From assembly GCF_017741815.1 (NCBI RefSeq), contig NZ_JAGHMF010000007.1, positions 430,538-494,537 on the forward strand: a stretch of 64,000 bases of DNA, in the 5' to 3' direction. This document shows positions 15,526 through 24,347 of this stretch, piece by piece. The DNA is from Rhizobium sp. 16-488-2b (GTDB taxonomy: Bacteria; Pseudomonadota; Alphaproteobacteria; Rhizobiales; Rhizobiaceae). A program made the translations under genes and the position numbers. The notes below the pieces were generated by a model that did not search any database, was not told where the DNA came from, and saw nothing but the letters and a program-made list of their open reading frames with translations. Within the stretch, counting starts at the first letter, position 1. The number at the start of each line of letters is the position of its first letter.

Positions 15526-18369
15526 ATGCTCGAAAAGACCTACGATTCCGCAGCCGTTGAACCGAAGATCGCCGCGAAATGGGACGAGGCGGACGCTTTC
15601 CGCGCGGGCGCCAACGCCAAGCCGGGCGCCGAAAGCTTCACCATCGTGATCCCGCCGCCGAATGTGACGGGTTCGCTGCACATGGGCCACGCGCTGAACA
15701 ACACGCTGCAGGACATCATGGTCCGCTTCGAGCGCATGCGCGGCAAGGACGTGCTGTGGCAGCCGGGCATGGACCATGCCGGCATCGCCACGCAGATGGT
15801 CGTCGAGCGCAAGCTGATGGAGCAGCAGCTTCCGGGCCGCCGCGACATGGGCCGCGAAGCCTTCATCGAGAAGGTCTGGGAGTGGAAGAACGAGTCGGGC
15901 GGCCTGATCTTCAACCAGTTGAAGCGCCTCGGCGCCTCCTGTGATTGGTCGCGCGAGCGCTTCACCATGGACGAGGGCCTGTCCGAGGCCGTCCTTGAAG
16001 TCTTCGTCAGCCTCTACAAGGAAGGCCTGATCTACAAGGACAAGCGTCTCGTCAACTGGGACCCGAAGCTACTGACCGCGATTTCGGACATGGAAGTCGA
16101 GCAGCTGGAGGTCAAGGGCAATCTCTGGCACTTCCGCTATCCGCTGGAAGCGGGCGTCACCTACCAGTATCCGGTCGCTTTCGACGAGGAAGGCAAGCCG
16201 ACGGAATTCGAGACGCGCGACTACATCGTCGTCGCAACGACCCGTCCGGAGACTATGCTCGGCGATACCGGCATCGCGGTGAACCCTGAAGACGAGCGCT
16301 ACAAGTCGATCGTCGGCAAGCATGTCATCTTGCCGATCGTCGGCCGCAAGGTCCCGATCGTCGCCGATGACTACGCCGATCCGACAGCCGGCACCGGCGC
16401 CGTCAAGATCACGCCTGCGCATGACTTCAATGACTTCGAGGTCGGCAAGCGCGCCGGTTTGCGCGCCATCAACGTCATGAACATCGATGCCTCGATCTCG
16501 ATCAAGGAGAACGAGGACTTCCTCGAAGGTCTCGATCATCCGGCAGCACTTCATGGCGCCTGGGACCGTCTGGAGGGCCAGGACCGTTTCACCGCCCGCA
16601 AGATCATCGTCGAGATTTTCGAAGAGGCCGGCCTGCTCGACAAGATCGAGCCGCACAAGCATGTGGTCCCGCATGGCGACCGCGGCGGCGTGCCGATCGA
16701 GCCTCGCCTGACCGACCAATGGTGGGTCGACAACAAGACGCTGGCCCAGCCGGCGATCGCGTCCGTCCGTGAAGGCCGCACCAATTTCGTACCGAAGAAC
16801 TGGGAAAACACCTATTTCCAATGGATGGAAAACATCCAGCCTTGGTGCATTTCGCGTCAGCTGTGGTGGGGTCACCAGATTCCCGCCTGGTACGGTCCCG
16901 ATGGCCAGGTCTTCGTCGAGAAGACCGAGGAAGAGGCGCTGCAGGCCGCCATCCAGCACTACATCGCCCATGAGGGACCGTGGAAGGCCTGGGTCGAGGA
17001 AAAGCTCGAGAACTTCCAGCCGGGCGAAATCCTGACGCGCGACGAAGACGTGCTCGACACATGGTTCTCTTCCGCTCTCTGGCCGTTCTCGACCCTTGGC
17101 TGGCCGGAAAAGACGCCCGAGCTTGCACGCTATTATCCAACCAACGTGCTCGTCACCGGTTTCGATATCATCCCGTTCTGGGTTGTTCGCATGATGCAGA
17201 TGGGTCTGCACTTCATGAAGGACGAGGACGGCGTTCCGGTTGAGCCGTTCCACACGGTCTATATCCACGCGCTGGTTCGCGACAAGAACGGCCAGAAGAT
17301 GTCGAAGTCGAAGGGCAACGTCATCGACCCGCTGGAACTCATCGACGAGTACGGCGCCGACGCGCTGCGCTTTACGCTGGCGATCATGGCAGCCCAGGGC
17401 CGCGACGTGAAGCTCGATCCGGCCCGCATCGCCGGCTACCGCAACTTCGGCACCAAGCTGTGGAATGCGACGCGCTTCGCCGAGATGAACGGCGTCGTCA
17501 ACGACCCGCATTTCATTCCCGAGGCAGCCGAGCTCACGGTCAACCGCTGGATTCTGACGGAACTGTCCCGCACCGAACGCGACCTCACCGAGGCGATCGA
17601 AGCCTATCGCTTCAACGATGCCGCCGGCGTGCTCTATCGCTTCGTCTGGAACCAGGTCTGCGATTGGTATCTCGAACTGCTGAAGCCGATCTTCGGCGGC
17701 ACGGACGAGGGCGCCAAGAAGGAGGCGCAGTCCTGCGTCGCCTACGTGCTCGAAGAGATCTACAAGCTGCTGCATCCCTTCATGCCCTTCATGACCGAAG
17801 AGCTCTGGGCGCATACGGCAGGCGAGGGCCGCGAGCGTGATGGCCTGGTATGCCACGCCGAATGGCCGTCGCCGTCCTACGCCGACGACGCGGCAGCCGA
17901 CGAGATCAACTGGCTGATCGACCTCGTCTCCGACATCCGCTCGGTTCGCTCCGAAATGAACGTACCGCCGTCGGCCGTAGCCCCGCTCGTCTTCGTCAAC
18001 GCCAACAGTCTGACGCGTGACCGCCTGTCGCGCCACGATGCGGCGATCAAGCGCCTCGCGCGTGTCGACGGCATTTCGCTGGCCGACCAGGCGCCGAAGG
18101 GTGCGGCCCAGATCGTGGCCGGCGAAGCGACGGTCTGCCTGCCGCTCGGCGCGCTGATCGATCTCGGCGCTGAGAAGGCCCGCCTTGAAAAGGCGATCGC
18201 CAAGACCGAGGCAGAAATGGCCAGGATCAACGGCAAGCTCTCCAACGAGAAGTTCGTCGCCAACGCCAACCCGGAGGTCGTCGCGGCCGAACGGGAGCGT
18301 CTGGAAGAGCTGACGGTCCAGCTCGCGAGCCTCAAGATCGCGCTCTCGCGTGTAGATGAAGCTTCGTAA
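15526..18369 (+). CDS. valS: valyl-tRNA synthetase
   Basis: Predicted 947 residues from ATG 15526 (MLEKTYDSAAVEPKIAAKW), the normal family length; an upstream in-frame ATG at 15466 lies in the promoter-like region. Class I synthetase: HIGH motif as GSLHMGHALN near residue 51, editing domain with TTRPETMLGDT, and KMSKSKGNVIDP near residue 591. The C-terminal 65 residues are the charged valyl coiled-coil arm (EKARLEKAIAKTEAEM). It charges tRNA-Val and edits threonyl-tRNA-Val. A strong terminator ends the unit. Confidence 0.98.
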   Translation: MLEKTYDSAAVEPKIAAKWDEADAFRAGANAKPGAESFTIVIPPPNVTGSLHMGHALNNTLQDIMVRFERMRGKDVLWQPGMDHAGIATQMVVERKLMEQQLPGRRDMGREAFIEKVWEWKNESGGLIFNQLKRLGASCDWSRERFTMDEGLSEAVLEVFVSLYKEGLIYKDKRLVNWDPKLLTAISDMEVEQLEVKGNLWHFRYPLEAGVTYQYPVAFDEEGKPTEFETRDYIVVATTRPETMLGDTGIAVNPEDERYKSIVGKHVILPIVGRKVPIVADDYADPTAGTGAVKITPAHDFNDFEVGKRAGLRAINVMNIDASISIKENEDFLEGLDHPAALHGAWDRLEGQDRFTARKIIVEIFEEAGLLDKIEPHKHVVPHGDRGGVPIEPRLTDQWWVDNKTLAQPAIASVREGRTNFVPKNWENTYFQWMENIQPWCISRQLWWGHQIPAWYGPDGQVFVEKTEEEALQAAIQHYIAHEGPWKAWVEEKLENFQPGEILTRDEDVLDTWFSSALWPFSTLGWPEKTPELARYYPTNVLVTGFDIIPFWVVRMMQMGLHFMKDEDGVPVEPFHTVYIHALVRDKNGQKMSKSKGNVIDPLELIDEYGADALRFTLAIMAAQGRDVKLDPARIAGYRNFGTKLWNATRFAEMNGVVNDPHFIPEAAELTVNRWILTELSRTERDLTEAIEAYRFNDAAGVLYRFVWNQVCDWYLELLKPIFGGTDEGAKKEAQSCVAYVLEEIYKLLHPFMPFMTEELWAHTAGEGRERDGLVCHAEWPSPSYADDAAADEINWLIDLVSDIRSVRSEMNVPPSAVAPLVFVNANSLTRDRLSRHDAAIKRLARVDGISLADQAPKGAAQIVAGEATVCLPLGALIDLGAEKARLEKAIAKTEAEMARINGKLSNEKFVANANPEVVAAERERLEELTVQLASLKIALSRVDEAS

Positions 18370-18396
18370 AATCAACTTTCAATAGTATTTCATTCC

Positions 18397-18429
18397 AAGG
18401 CGCCCGATGAAGAATCGGGCGCCTTTTTT
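18397..18429 (+). terminator. Rho-independent terminator after valS
   Basis: GGCGCCCGAT (18399-18408), loop GAAGA, ATCGGGCGCC (18414-18423), then TTTTTT. Perfect stem of at least 10 bp. Confidence 0.92.
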
Positions 18430-18762
18430 CGAAAAATTAACCGTAATCAGGCCTTTCGCCGCCACAACTTGGTCGGAGCGGCAGCATTTTTCAGCTTTTC
18501 CACGAAGTTTTTCCTAAAAATCAAACTGTTGTCAGAAGGTAACATATCTGTGCTCGTATAGAACGATCACCCTATCGTTCGATCGATTCCGGGATTTTTT
18601 GAGATACATTTTCTAATATGAGGAAATTTTGACGTGCTCGTCAATTTTTTACGTAAAGCATCCATTAGCTCACTTTTCAATCGCGCCCGGTCACGAAGTT
18701 GCCATTTTAACCTCTCGCCGTCACAGTCCCACCATCGCAATTGCCTCAGTGGGGGAGACACC
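18430..18762 (+). promoter_or_regulatory. fadL upstream region with a perfect inverted repeat
   Basis: About 330 bases without a gene, noticeably richer in A+T than its neighbours. The only obvious structure is GAACGAT (18561-18567) and ATCGTTC (18574-18580), a 7-bp perfect inverted repeat with a six-base spacer, about 180 bases before the fadL start. It is a candidate operator; no regulator is assigned. Confidence 0.4.
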
Positions 18763-20016
18763 TTGGCATCTCGTAAGGTTCTGGCGGCAGCCCTGCCGCT
18801 TGTTATGATTTCGGCGCTCACCCAGCCTGCCCTCGCGGGTGGTCTGGAACGTGGCGGCTATAATATCGATCAGTTGTTCGATGCATCGCAGTTTTCGATT
18901 CAGTCCGGCGTGATCTACGTCATGCCGCAGCGCAAGCTGAAGAATGCGCGTGACGTGAATACTTCGAACACCACAGGCGGCGGAAATCTGAATTCGCGGC
19001 CCAACCATGCTGATGACACAGAGAACTATGCCATTCCCTATTTGGGCCTCAAGGGTGGCGTCGGCGATGTTGACTGCCTTGTTGATTATTCGGAGCCGTT
19101 TGGTGCGCATACGAACCCAGGTGTGAACTGGGCGGGCGCGAACAACAATGTCGAGACGAAGATCGACAGCCACAATTACGGGGCGACCTGTTCCTACAAG
19201 TTTGATCTCGGCCAAGGCCAGGCGCGCATCATCGGTGGTGCGTTCTATCAGGAGATCGAAGGCTTCCAGGAAAAGCTGGTCAGCACCGCGCCGTTGGCAC
19301 TTGGTATTGGCACTGGTGTCGGTCGCCTCGATTTGAGTGACAATGCATGGGGCTGGCGCCTCGGCGTCGCCTATGAGATTCCCGAATACGCCATGCGCGC
19401 CAGCTTGGTGTACAACAGCCGCGTCAAGTATGACGGTTTGAGCGGCACGGTCGACCTGACGCAGGTTCCCGTGGTGCCGGTATACGGCGGGAGGATCACC
19501 AATGTTTACGGCGAGGCGGAAGCTCCGGATTCGCTTGAGCTCAAGTTGCAGAGCGGCATCGCGCCCGACTGGCTGGCTTTCGGCTCAGTGAAGTGGACGA
19601 ACTGGAGTGTCCTTCAGTCCGTGTCTCTTTGCCCCACCTCGACGCGCGGCACTGCCTGCGGCCAGTCGAACCAGCTGACATCGCTCGATCTCGGCTACCG
19701 TGACGGTTGGACCCTTACGGGCGGCGTCGGTCACAAGTTCAATGATCAGTGGAGCGGGGCAGTCAGCCTCACCTGGGATCGCGGAACGAGCGATGGCTAT
19801 GGTGCGCAGGCCGATGTATGGACGCTCGGCGTCGGCGCCTCATACAGCCCGACTGAGAACATCGAGTGGCGGCTCGCTGGAGCGCTTGGCGTGATGACCA
19901 GCGGATCGTCAGGCACCATCGTCAAGGATGGCGTAACCTACGGTGACGACGCAACCTACGACTACGGCAACGATCTCGTGGCGGCCATCTCCACCAGCAT
20001 CAAGGTCAAGTTCTGA
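18763..20016 (+). CDS. fadL: FadL/OMPP1/TodX-family outer-membrane transport protein
   Basis: Predicted 417 residues from a TTG start at 18763 with GGGGGAG upstream; it gives a normal signal peptide (LASRKVLAAALPLVMISALTQPALA). The mature part is rich in alternating beta-strand sequence and aromatic residues, and the protein ends in a barrel strand with C-terminal Phe (VAAISTSIKVKF), as expected for an outer-membrane beta-barrel. FadL proteins import long-chain fatty acids or other hydrophobic compounds. A longer frame starting at 18634 would not have a signal peptide at its N-terminus. Confidence 0.88.
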   Translation: MASRKVLAAALPLVMISALTQPALAGGLERGGYNIDQLFDASQFSIQSGVIYVMPQRKLKNARDVNTSNTTGGGNLNSRPNHADDTENYAIPYLGLKGGVGDVDCLVDYSEPFGAHTNPGVNWAGANNNVETKIDSHNYGATCSYKFDLGQGQARIIGGAFYQEIEGFQEKLVSTAPLALGIGTGVGRLDLSDNAWGWRLGVAYEIPEYAMRASLVYNSRVKYDGLSGTVDLTQVPVVPVYGGRITNVYGEAEAPDSLELKLQSGIAPDWLAFGSVKWTNWSVLQSVSLCPTSTRGTACGQSNQLTSLDLGYRDGWTLTGGVGHKFNDQWSGAVSLTWDRGTSDGYGAQADVWTLGVGASYSPTENIEWRLAGALGVMTSGSSGTIVKDGVTYGDDATYDYGNDLVAAISTSIKVKF

Positions 20017-20038
20017 CCAGCCAAGATCAGTGCAAGTG

Positions 20039-20068
20039 AAAGCCCGGCAAAGTGTCGGGCTTTTCTTT
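20039..20068 (+). terminator. Rho-independent terminator after fadL
   Basis: AAAGCCCG (20039-20046) and CGGGCTTT (20056-20063) with a nine-base loop, then TTCTTTG. Confidence 0.85.
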
Positions 20069-20742
20069 GTCTTCGCGCCATTAAGCATGCTCTCGTCACG
20101 TGTCATTTTGTGACGATTCAGCAACAGTTTTTTTTGAGTGTTGGCGTATGATGGGCTCCATCACGAATTGTCCATTTCCCGCCACAAACTAGGCGCAGCG
20201 GTAATCTCGGGCGAGGGAATGACAGGCATAGGGTGCGCGTAAAAGAGTAAGATGGGTCGTTTTTCGGTGAGTGTGAAAGAGACGGACATGAGGTGTGGCG
20301 CAGTTGCCGCCGCTTCGCTTGTTTCGCCTGTTTTACAGGGTGTTTCAGCCGGAAAGCGCCGTTCGATCGCAGCCTTCTCAAGCCTTTCATCTTCCTCACG
20401 TTCGACGGTGTTGCCGCTTTCCGAACTGGCTTTCGGTAACGACGTCTCGCGTTTTGTCACAATTGGTGACTACGACATTTCTGAAGGCGAAATGCCGCTC
20501 CGCGGGCTCGCTGAAATGAGGTTGAAGGCATCGTCGTCAGTTCGCGCCGGAAAGCGGGCGGATAAGGTCGGTGCGAAGGGAATGAAGGCTCTCTCTGAAG
20601 AGCAGAAGGCTGGATGCGACGCGGGCAAGCGGGTCTTGGAACCCACCGCGGGATCGCTCGCCGAAGGGACTTTATCTGCGGGCCGAACGGGCGGGATGTT
20701 CGAGATGGCGCGTATGGGTGGAAACGAAAGAAATCGAGTGAA
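20069..20742 (+). promoter_or_regulatory. long region upstream of exoR, no convincing gene
   Basis: About 670 bases before exoR. An open frame on the plus strand (20252-20749) would end inside exoR, has no ribosome site and low-complexity Ser/Ala/Gly composition, so it is not called. I see no further terminator or tRNA. It probably holds the exoR promoter and a long mRNA leader. Confidence 0.4.
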
Positions 20743-21546
20743 ATGCTGACGTTCGAGTTCAGACCTTTCAGATTGATGCTTATGGGGCTCTCCGTCGCCT
20801 GCTGCGCGGCGATGAGTTGTCCGGCAAGCGCGTTCGACATCAAGTCGGGCGTCAACAAGGAATCCGGTCCTTTCGATCTCTTCAAGTTCGGTTTCAAGGC
20901 CTACAAGAACGGCCAGAAGGAAGAGGCTGTCGAAGCCTACAAATACGCCGCCGAAAAGGGCCACACCGGCTCGCGCTGGGCGCTCGCCAACATGTATGCC
21001 GATGGCGACGGTGTTGCGCAGGACGATTTCGAAGCTTTCAAAATCTATAGTGAGATTGCCCAGCAGGGTGTCGAGCCCGGCTCCGAGGATACCGGCTTCT
21101 TCGTCAACGCGCTGTTGTCGCTCGCCGGCTATTACAAGCACGGCATTCCGGGCAGCCCCGTGAAGACCGATCTCACGCAGGCGCGCCAGATCTATTTCCA
21201 GGTTGCCTCCACCTTCGGCGTTCCCGAAGCGCAGTTCCAGCTGGCGCAGATGATGCTTGCCGGCGATGGCGGCGCCACCAGCACGCAGCAGGCCAAGAAG
21301 TGGCTGAACCAGGCCCGCAAGGCCGGTCACCCGGGCGCCATGTCGGTCTTCGGCAATATCCTGTTCCAGGAAGGCCAGTCGGCCAACGGCCTGGCGCTGA
21401 TGACGGCGGCACTCGATCGCTGCAAGCCGAAGGATTGCAACTGGATGGAATCGCTGCAGGAGCAGGCCTTCTCGGTTGCCAGCGAAAGCGACCGCCGCAA
21501 CGCCATCGCCCTCTCGCACAAGATCGCCAGCAGTAACACCGACTGA
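20743..21546 (+). CDS. exoR: ExoR, periplasmic inhibitor of the ExoS/ChvG-ChvI two-component system
   Basis: Predicted 267 residues, essentially the length of Sinorhizobium ExoR (268). Signal peptide (RLMLMGLSVACCAAMSCPASA) then Sel1-like/TPR repeats: FGFKAYKNGQKEEAVEAYKYAAEKGHTGSRWALANMYADGDGV, and further PEAQFQLAQMMLAGDGG and PGAMSVFGNILFQEG units. ExoR binds the sensor kinase ExoS/ChvG in the periplasm and is proteolysed at low pH to switch on succinoglycan production and host-invasion genes. The start ATG at 20743 has only a weak ribosome site. The gene converges on xthA. Confidence 0.93.
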   Translation: MLTFEFRPFRLMLMGLSVACCAAMSCPASAFDIKSGVNKESGPFDLFKFGFKAYKNGQKEEAVEAYKYAAEKGHTGSRWALANMYADGDGVAQDDFEAFKIYSEIAQQGVEPGSEDTGFFVNALLSLAGYYKHGIPGSPVKTDLTQARQIYFQVASTFGVPEAQFQLAQMMLAGDGGATSTQQAKKWLNQARKAGHPGAMSVFGNILFQEGQSANGLALMTAALDRCKPKDCNWMESLQEQAFSVASESDRRNAIALSHKIASSNTD

Positions 21547-21557
21547 GCGATGTAAGA

Positions 21558-21576
21558 CCGGATCGCCGAGATCCGG
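21558..21576. terminator. hairpin between convergent exoR and xthA
   Basis: CCGGATC (21558-21564) and GATCCGG (21570-21576) with a five-base loop, 12 bases past the exoR stop. No clear T-run, so termination by it alone is doubtful. Confidence 0.45.
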
Positions 21577-21599
21577 CCTCGATTGGTTCCGCCTAGCTC

Positions 21600-22391
21600 T
21601 TAGGCCGCGAAATCGAAATAGGCGACCACAGGCACGTGGTCGGAAGGCTTCTCCCACGCACGCACATGTTTTTCGATGGCCGTCGAGGTCATCCGGTCGG
21701 CTGCCTCCGGCGACAGCATCAGGTGATCGATGCGAATGCCGTTGTTCTTCGGCCATGCGCCGGCCTGATAATCCCAGAACGTATAGGCGGGCACCGCATC
21801 CGTCGTCGCGCGCACCGCATCCGTCAGCCCCAGGCTCTCGAGCCTGCGAAACGCCTCCCGCGTCTGCGGCAGGAACAGCGCGTCGTTTTCCCAAACCTTC
21901 GGGTCGAAGCAATCATGCGGCTCGGGGATGACGTTGTAGTCGCCGGCAAGGATCAGGATTTCCTCGTAAGCCAGCCGCTCGGCCGCGAACGTGCGTAGCC
22001 GCTCCATCCAGGCAAGCTTGTAGCTGTACTTCTCGGTCTCGACGGGATTGCCGTTCGGCAGATAGAGGCAGCAGACGCGTGCAACGCGATTGCCGGGGAT
22101 CGAGAACACCGCTTCGAGAAAACGCGCCTGCTCGTCCAGCGGATCGCCCGGCAGTCCGCGCGTCACTTCGTCCGGCTTGGTCTTGGAGAGAATGGCGACG
22201 CCATTGAAACCCTTCTGCCCATGCGTTTCCACATGATAGCCGAGAGCCTCGATCTCCAGCCGTGGAAAGCCTTCGTCGACGGTCTTGATCTCCTGCAGGC
22301 AGGCGATGTCAGGGTTCGAATCCTTCAGCCACTGCGTGAGATTGTCGATGCGCGCCTTGACGCCGTTGATGTTCCAGGTCGCGATCTTCAT
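21600..22391 (-). CDS. xthA: exodeoxyribonuclease III
   Basis: Predicted 263 residues. The N-terminus MKIATWNINGVKARI, the metal-binding Glu in CLQEIKT (about residue 34-38), the GDYNVIPEPHDCFDP block and the C-terminal catalytic SDHVP motif (KPSDHVPVVAYF) are all typical of the exonuclease III/AP endonuclease family. It cleaves abasic sites and degrades duplex DNA from 3' ends in base-excision repair. It is followed (leftward) only by exoR on the opposite strand. Confidence 0.95.
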   Translation of the reverse strand: MKIATWNINGVKARIDNLTQWLKDSNPDIACLQEIKTVDEGFPRLEIEALGYHVETHGQKGFNGVAILSKTKPDEVTRGLPGDPLDEQARFLEAVFSIPGNRVARVCCLYLPNGNPVETEKYSYKLAWMERLRTFAAERLAYEEILILAGDYNVIPEPHDCFDPKVWENDALFLPQTREAFRRLESLGLTDAVRATTDAVPAYTFWDYQAGAWPKNNGIRIDHLMLSPEAADRMTSTAIEKHVRAWEKPSDHVPVVAYFDFAA

Positions 22392-22512
22392 TCTTTTGTC
22401 CCGTTCCGCGTTGACGTCTTCTTCTAGCGTGGTCTTGAGACAAGCGACAAGACGTTAAACCGGCCGGAAGGCAATCTTCGGCCGGTTCTGTGTGGATAGC
22501 GGGAGAGGGTGG

Positions 22513-22845
22513 TCAGATCGAGAAGCTGGTGCCGCAGCCGCAGCTGGCGACCGCGTTCGGGTTCTTGATCTGGAAGGACTGGCCGAGCAGGTTATCGACG
22601 AAATCGATCTCCGAGCCGGCCATGTAGATCAGCGACATGCTGTCGATCAGCACCTTCGCGTCGTTCTTCTCGACGATGATGTCGTCATCCTGGATGCCGT
22701 CGGTCAGGTCGAACTTGTAGGAAAAACCCGAACAGCCGCCGCCTTCGACGGAGACGCGCAGCGCGCTCTTGCCGGGGTCGCTGCCGACAATGGTGGCGAT
22801 TCGCTTCGCAGCCGCGTCGGAAAGGGTTACACTTGCTTCGGTCAT
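22513..22845 (-). CDS. erpA: iron-sulfur cluster insertion protein, ErpA/HesB family
   Basis: Predicted 110 residues from ATG 22845, with AGGAG nine bases upstream; the in-frame codon at 22866 is less likely. A-type Fe-S carrier: the three conserved cysteines are seen in GGGCSGFSY (about residue 40) and in CGCGTSF at the C-terminus. It accepts [Fe-S] clusters from the scaffold and passes them to apo-enzymes. It sits divergently from dgt. Confidence 0.93.
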   Translation of the reverse strand: MTEASVTLSDAAAKRIATIVGSDPGKSALRVSVEGGGCSGFSYKFDLTDGIQDDDIIVEKNDAKVLIDSMSLIYMAGSEIDFVDNLLGQSFQIKNPNAVASCGCGTSFSI

Positions 22846-23064
22846 GTCTGCTCCTGCCGGGGTCAAGATCCGGAGAGAATAGTGGTCCAGCCATCAATAT
22901 AAACGGCTGTTTTTCAATGCTATCGCGCCTTATATCATGAAAGCGAGGCCCGCGGCAAAGTGGGCGATACGTCGTCTCTTTGCCGTTTATGCTCTCTATA
23001 GGTATGAAGAGCATATGGCGGCGTCAATGGGCGTGAGCCTGGACATGGCGAGTGACGGTGAAGA

Positions 23065-24282
23065 ATGACGATCGACAGACGTGCATTAGGCTTCGGTAAC
23101 AGCGACAGGGCAATCTACGCGGCTGACCCGTGGACGACGCGTGGGCGGCTTTATCCCGAGAATTCCAGCCCGACGCGCTCGGACTTCCAGCGCGACCGCG
23201 ACCGCATCGTCCACACGACCGCCTTCCGGCGCCTCAAGCACAAGACCCAGGTCTTCATCGCCCAGGATGGCGATCACTATCGCACGCGTCTCACGCACAC
23301 GATCGAGGTCGCACAGATCGCCCGCGCGCTCGCAAGAGCGCTGAAGCTCGACGAGGATCTGGCCGAAGGCGTCGCCCTCGTGCACGATTTCGGCCACACG
23401 CCCTTCGGCCACACCGGCGAGGACGCGCTACACGAGGTGCTGTTGCCCTATGGCGGCTTCGACCACAATGCCCAGTCGCTGCGCATCGTCACCAAGCTCG
23501 AGCGCCGCTACGCCGATTTCGACGGCATCAACCTGACGTGGGAGAGCCTGGAAGGCCTGGTCAAACACAACGGCCCGCTTTTGACCAAGGACGGAACCGG
23601 CACGCGCGGCCCCGTGCCGCAGCCGATCCTCGATTACTGCGAGATCCACGATCTCCAGCTCGACACCTACGCCAGCCTGGAAGCCCAGGTTGCCGCGATC
23701 GCCGACGATATCGCCTACAATACCCACGACATCGATGACGGCCTGCGCTCGGGCTATCTCACTTTCGGCATGCTGGAGGATATTCCGTTCCTGGCCGGCC
23801 TGATGGCCGAGGTGAGGGAGCGCTATCCCACTCTGGAGCCGAGCCGCTTCACCCACGAAATCATGCGCCGCCAGATCACCCGCATGGTCGAGGATGTGAT
23901 TTCCGTCGCCCAGGAGCGTCTTGCTGAAATCCGCCCCGAGAGCGCCGACGACGTCAGGCACGCCAACCGCGTGATCGCGACGTTCTCCGAGGGGATGGCC
24001 GAGACGGATAGGCAGATCAAGGCGATGCTCTTCAAGCGCATCTACCGCCATCCCGAGATCATGCGCATCCGCGCCGGCGCGGCCCAGATCGTCACCGACC
24101 TGTTTTCGGCCTACATGGCCAACCCCAAGGAGATGCAGAGCCACTATTGGGTGGATCACATCGCGGGGCTCGCCGAGGCGCCGAAGGCGCGCCATGTTGG
24201 CGATTATCTCGCCGGCATGACCGATACCTACGCCATCAGCGCCCACAGGCGATTGTTTGACCAGACTCCGGATTTGCGCTAG
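23065..24282 (+). CDS. dgt: deoxyguanosinetriphosphate triphosphohydrolase-like protein
   Basis: Predicted 405 residues. HD-domain phosphohydrolase with [21 protein letters not shown], the [19 protein letters not shown] helix, the HD pair in [18 protein letters not shown] and a later metal-binding [18 protein letters not shown]. These dNTPases cleave dGTP (or other dNTPs) into nucleoside and triphosphate. It begins 218 bases from the divergent erpA and is followed after 65 bases by argS, the usual alphaproteobacterial dgt-argS order. Confidence 0.94.
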   Translation: MTIDRRALGFGNSDRAIYAADPWTTRGRLYPENSSPTRSDFQRDRDRIVHTTAFRRLKHKTQVFIAQDGDHYRTRLTHTIEVAQIARALARALKLDEDLAEGVALVHDFGHTPFGHTGEDALHEVLLPYGGFDHNAQSLRIVTKLERRYADFDGINLTWESLEGLVKHNGPLLTKDGTGTRGPVPQPILDYCEIHDLQLDTYASLEAQVAAIADDIAYNTHDIDDGLRSGYLTFGMLEDIPFLAGLMAEVRERYPTLEPSRFTHEIMRRQITRMVEDVISVAQERLAEIRPESADDVRHANRVIATFSEGMAETDRQIKAMLFKRIYRHPEIMRIRAGAAQIVTDLFSAYMANPKEMQSHYWVDHIAGLAEAPKARHVGDYLAGMTDTYAISAHRRLFDQTPDLR

Positions 24283-24347
24283 GCAGCGGTCGCTCGGCAA
24301 AGGCCGGGCGGATGCCGTGTGGCACAGCCTATGCATGGAAGAGTGCG

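Noticed and set aside
16069..18375. Very long open frame opposite valS (768 codons)
   Set aside because: Fully antisense to a certain synthetase gene; such frames are common in high G+C DNA and it has no ribosome site or recognisable domain.
20252..20749. 165-codon frame upstream of exoR
   Set aside because: Overlaps the exoR start, lacks a ribosome site and is low-complexity Ser/Ala/Gly/Lys sequence.
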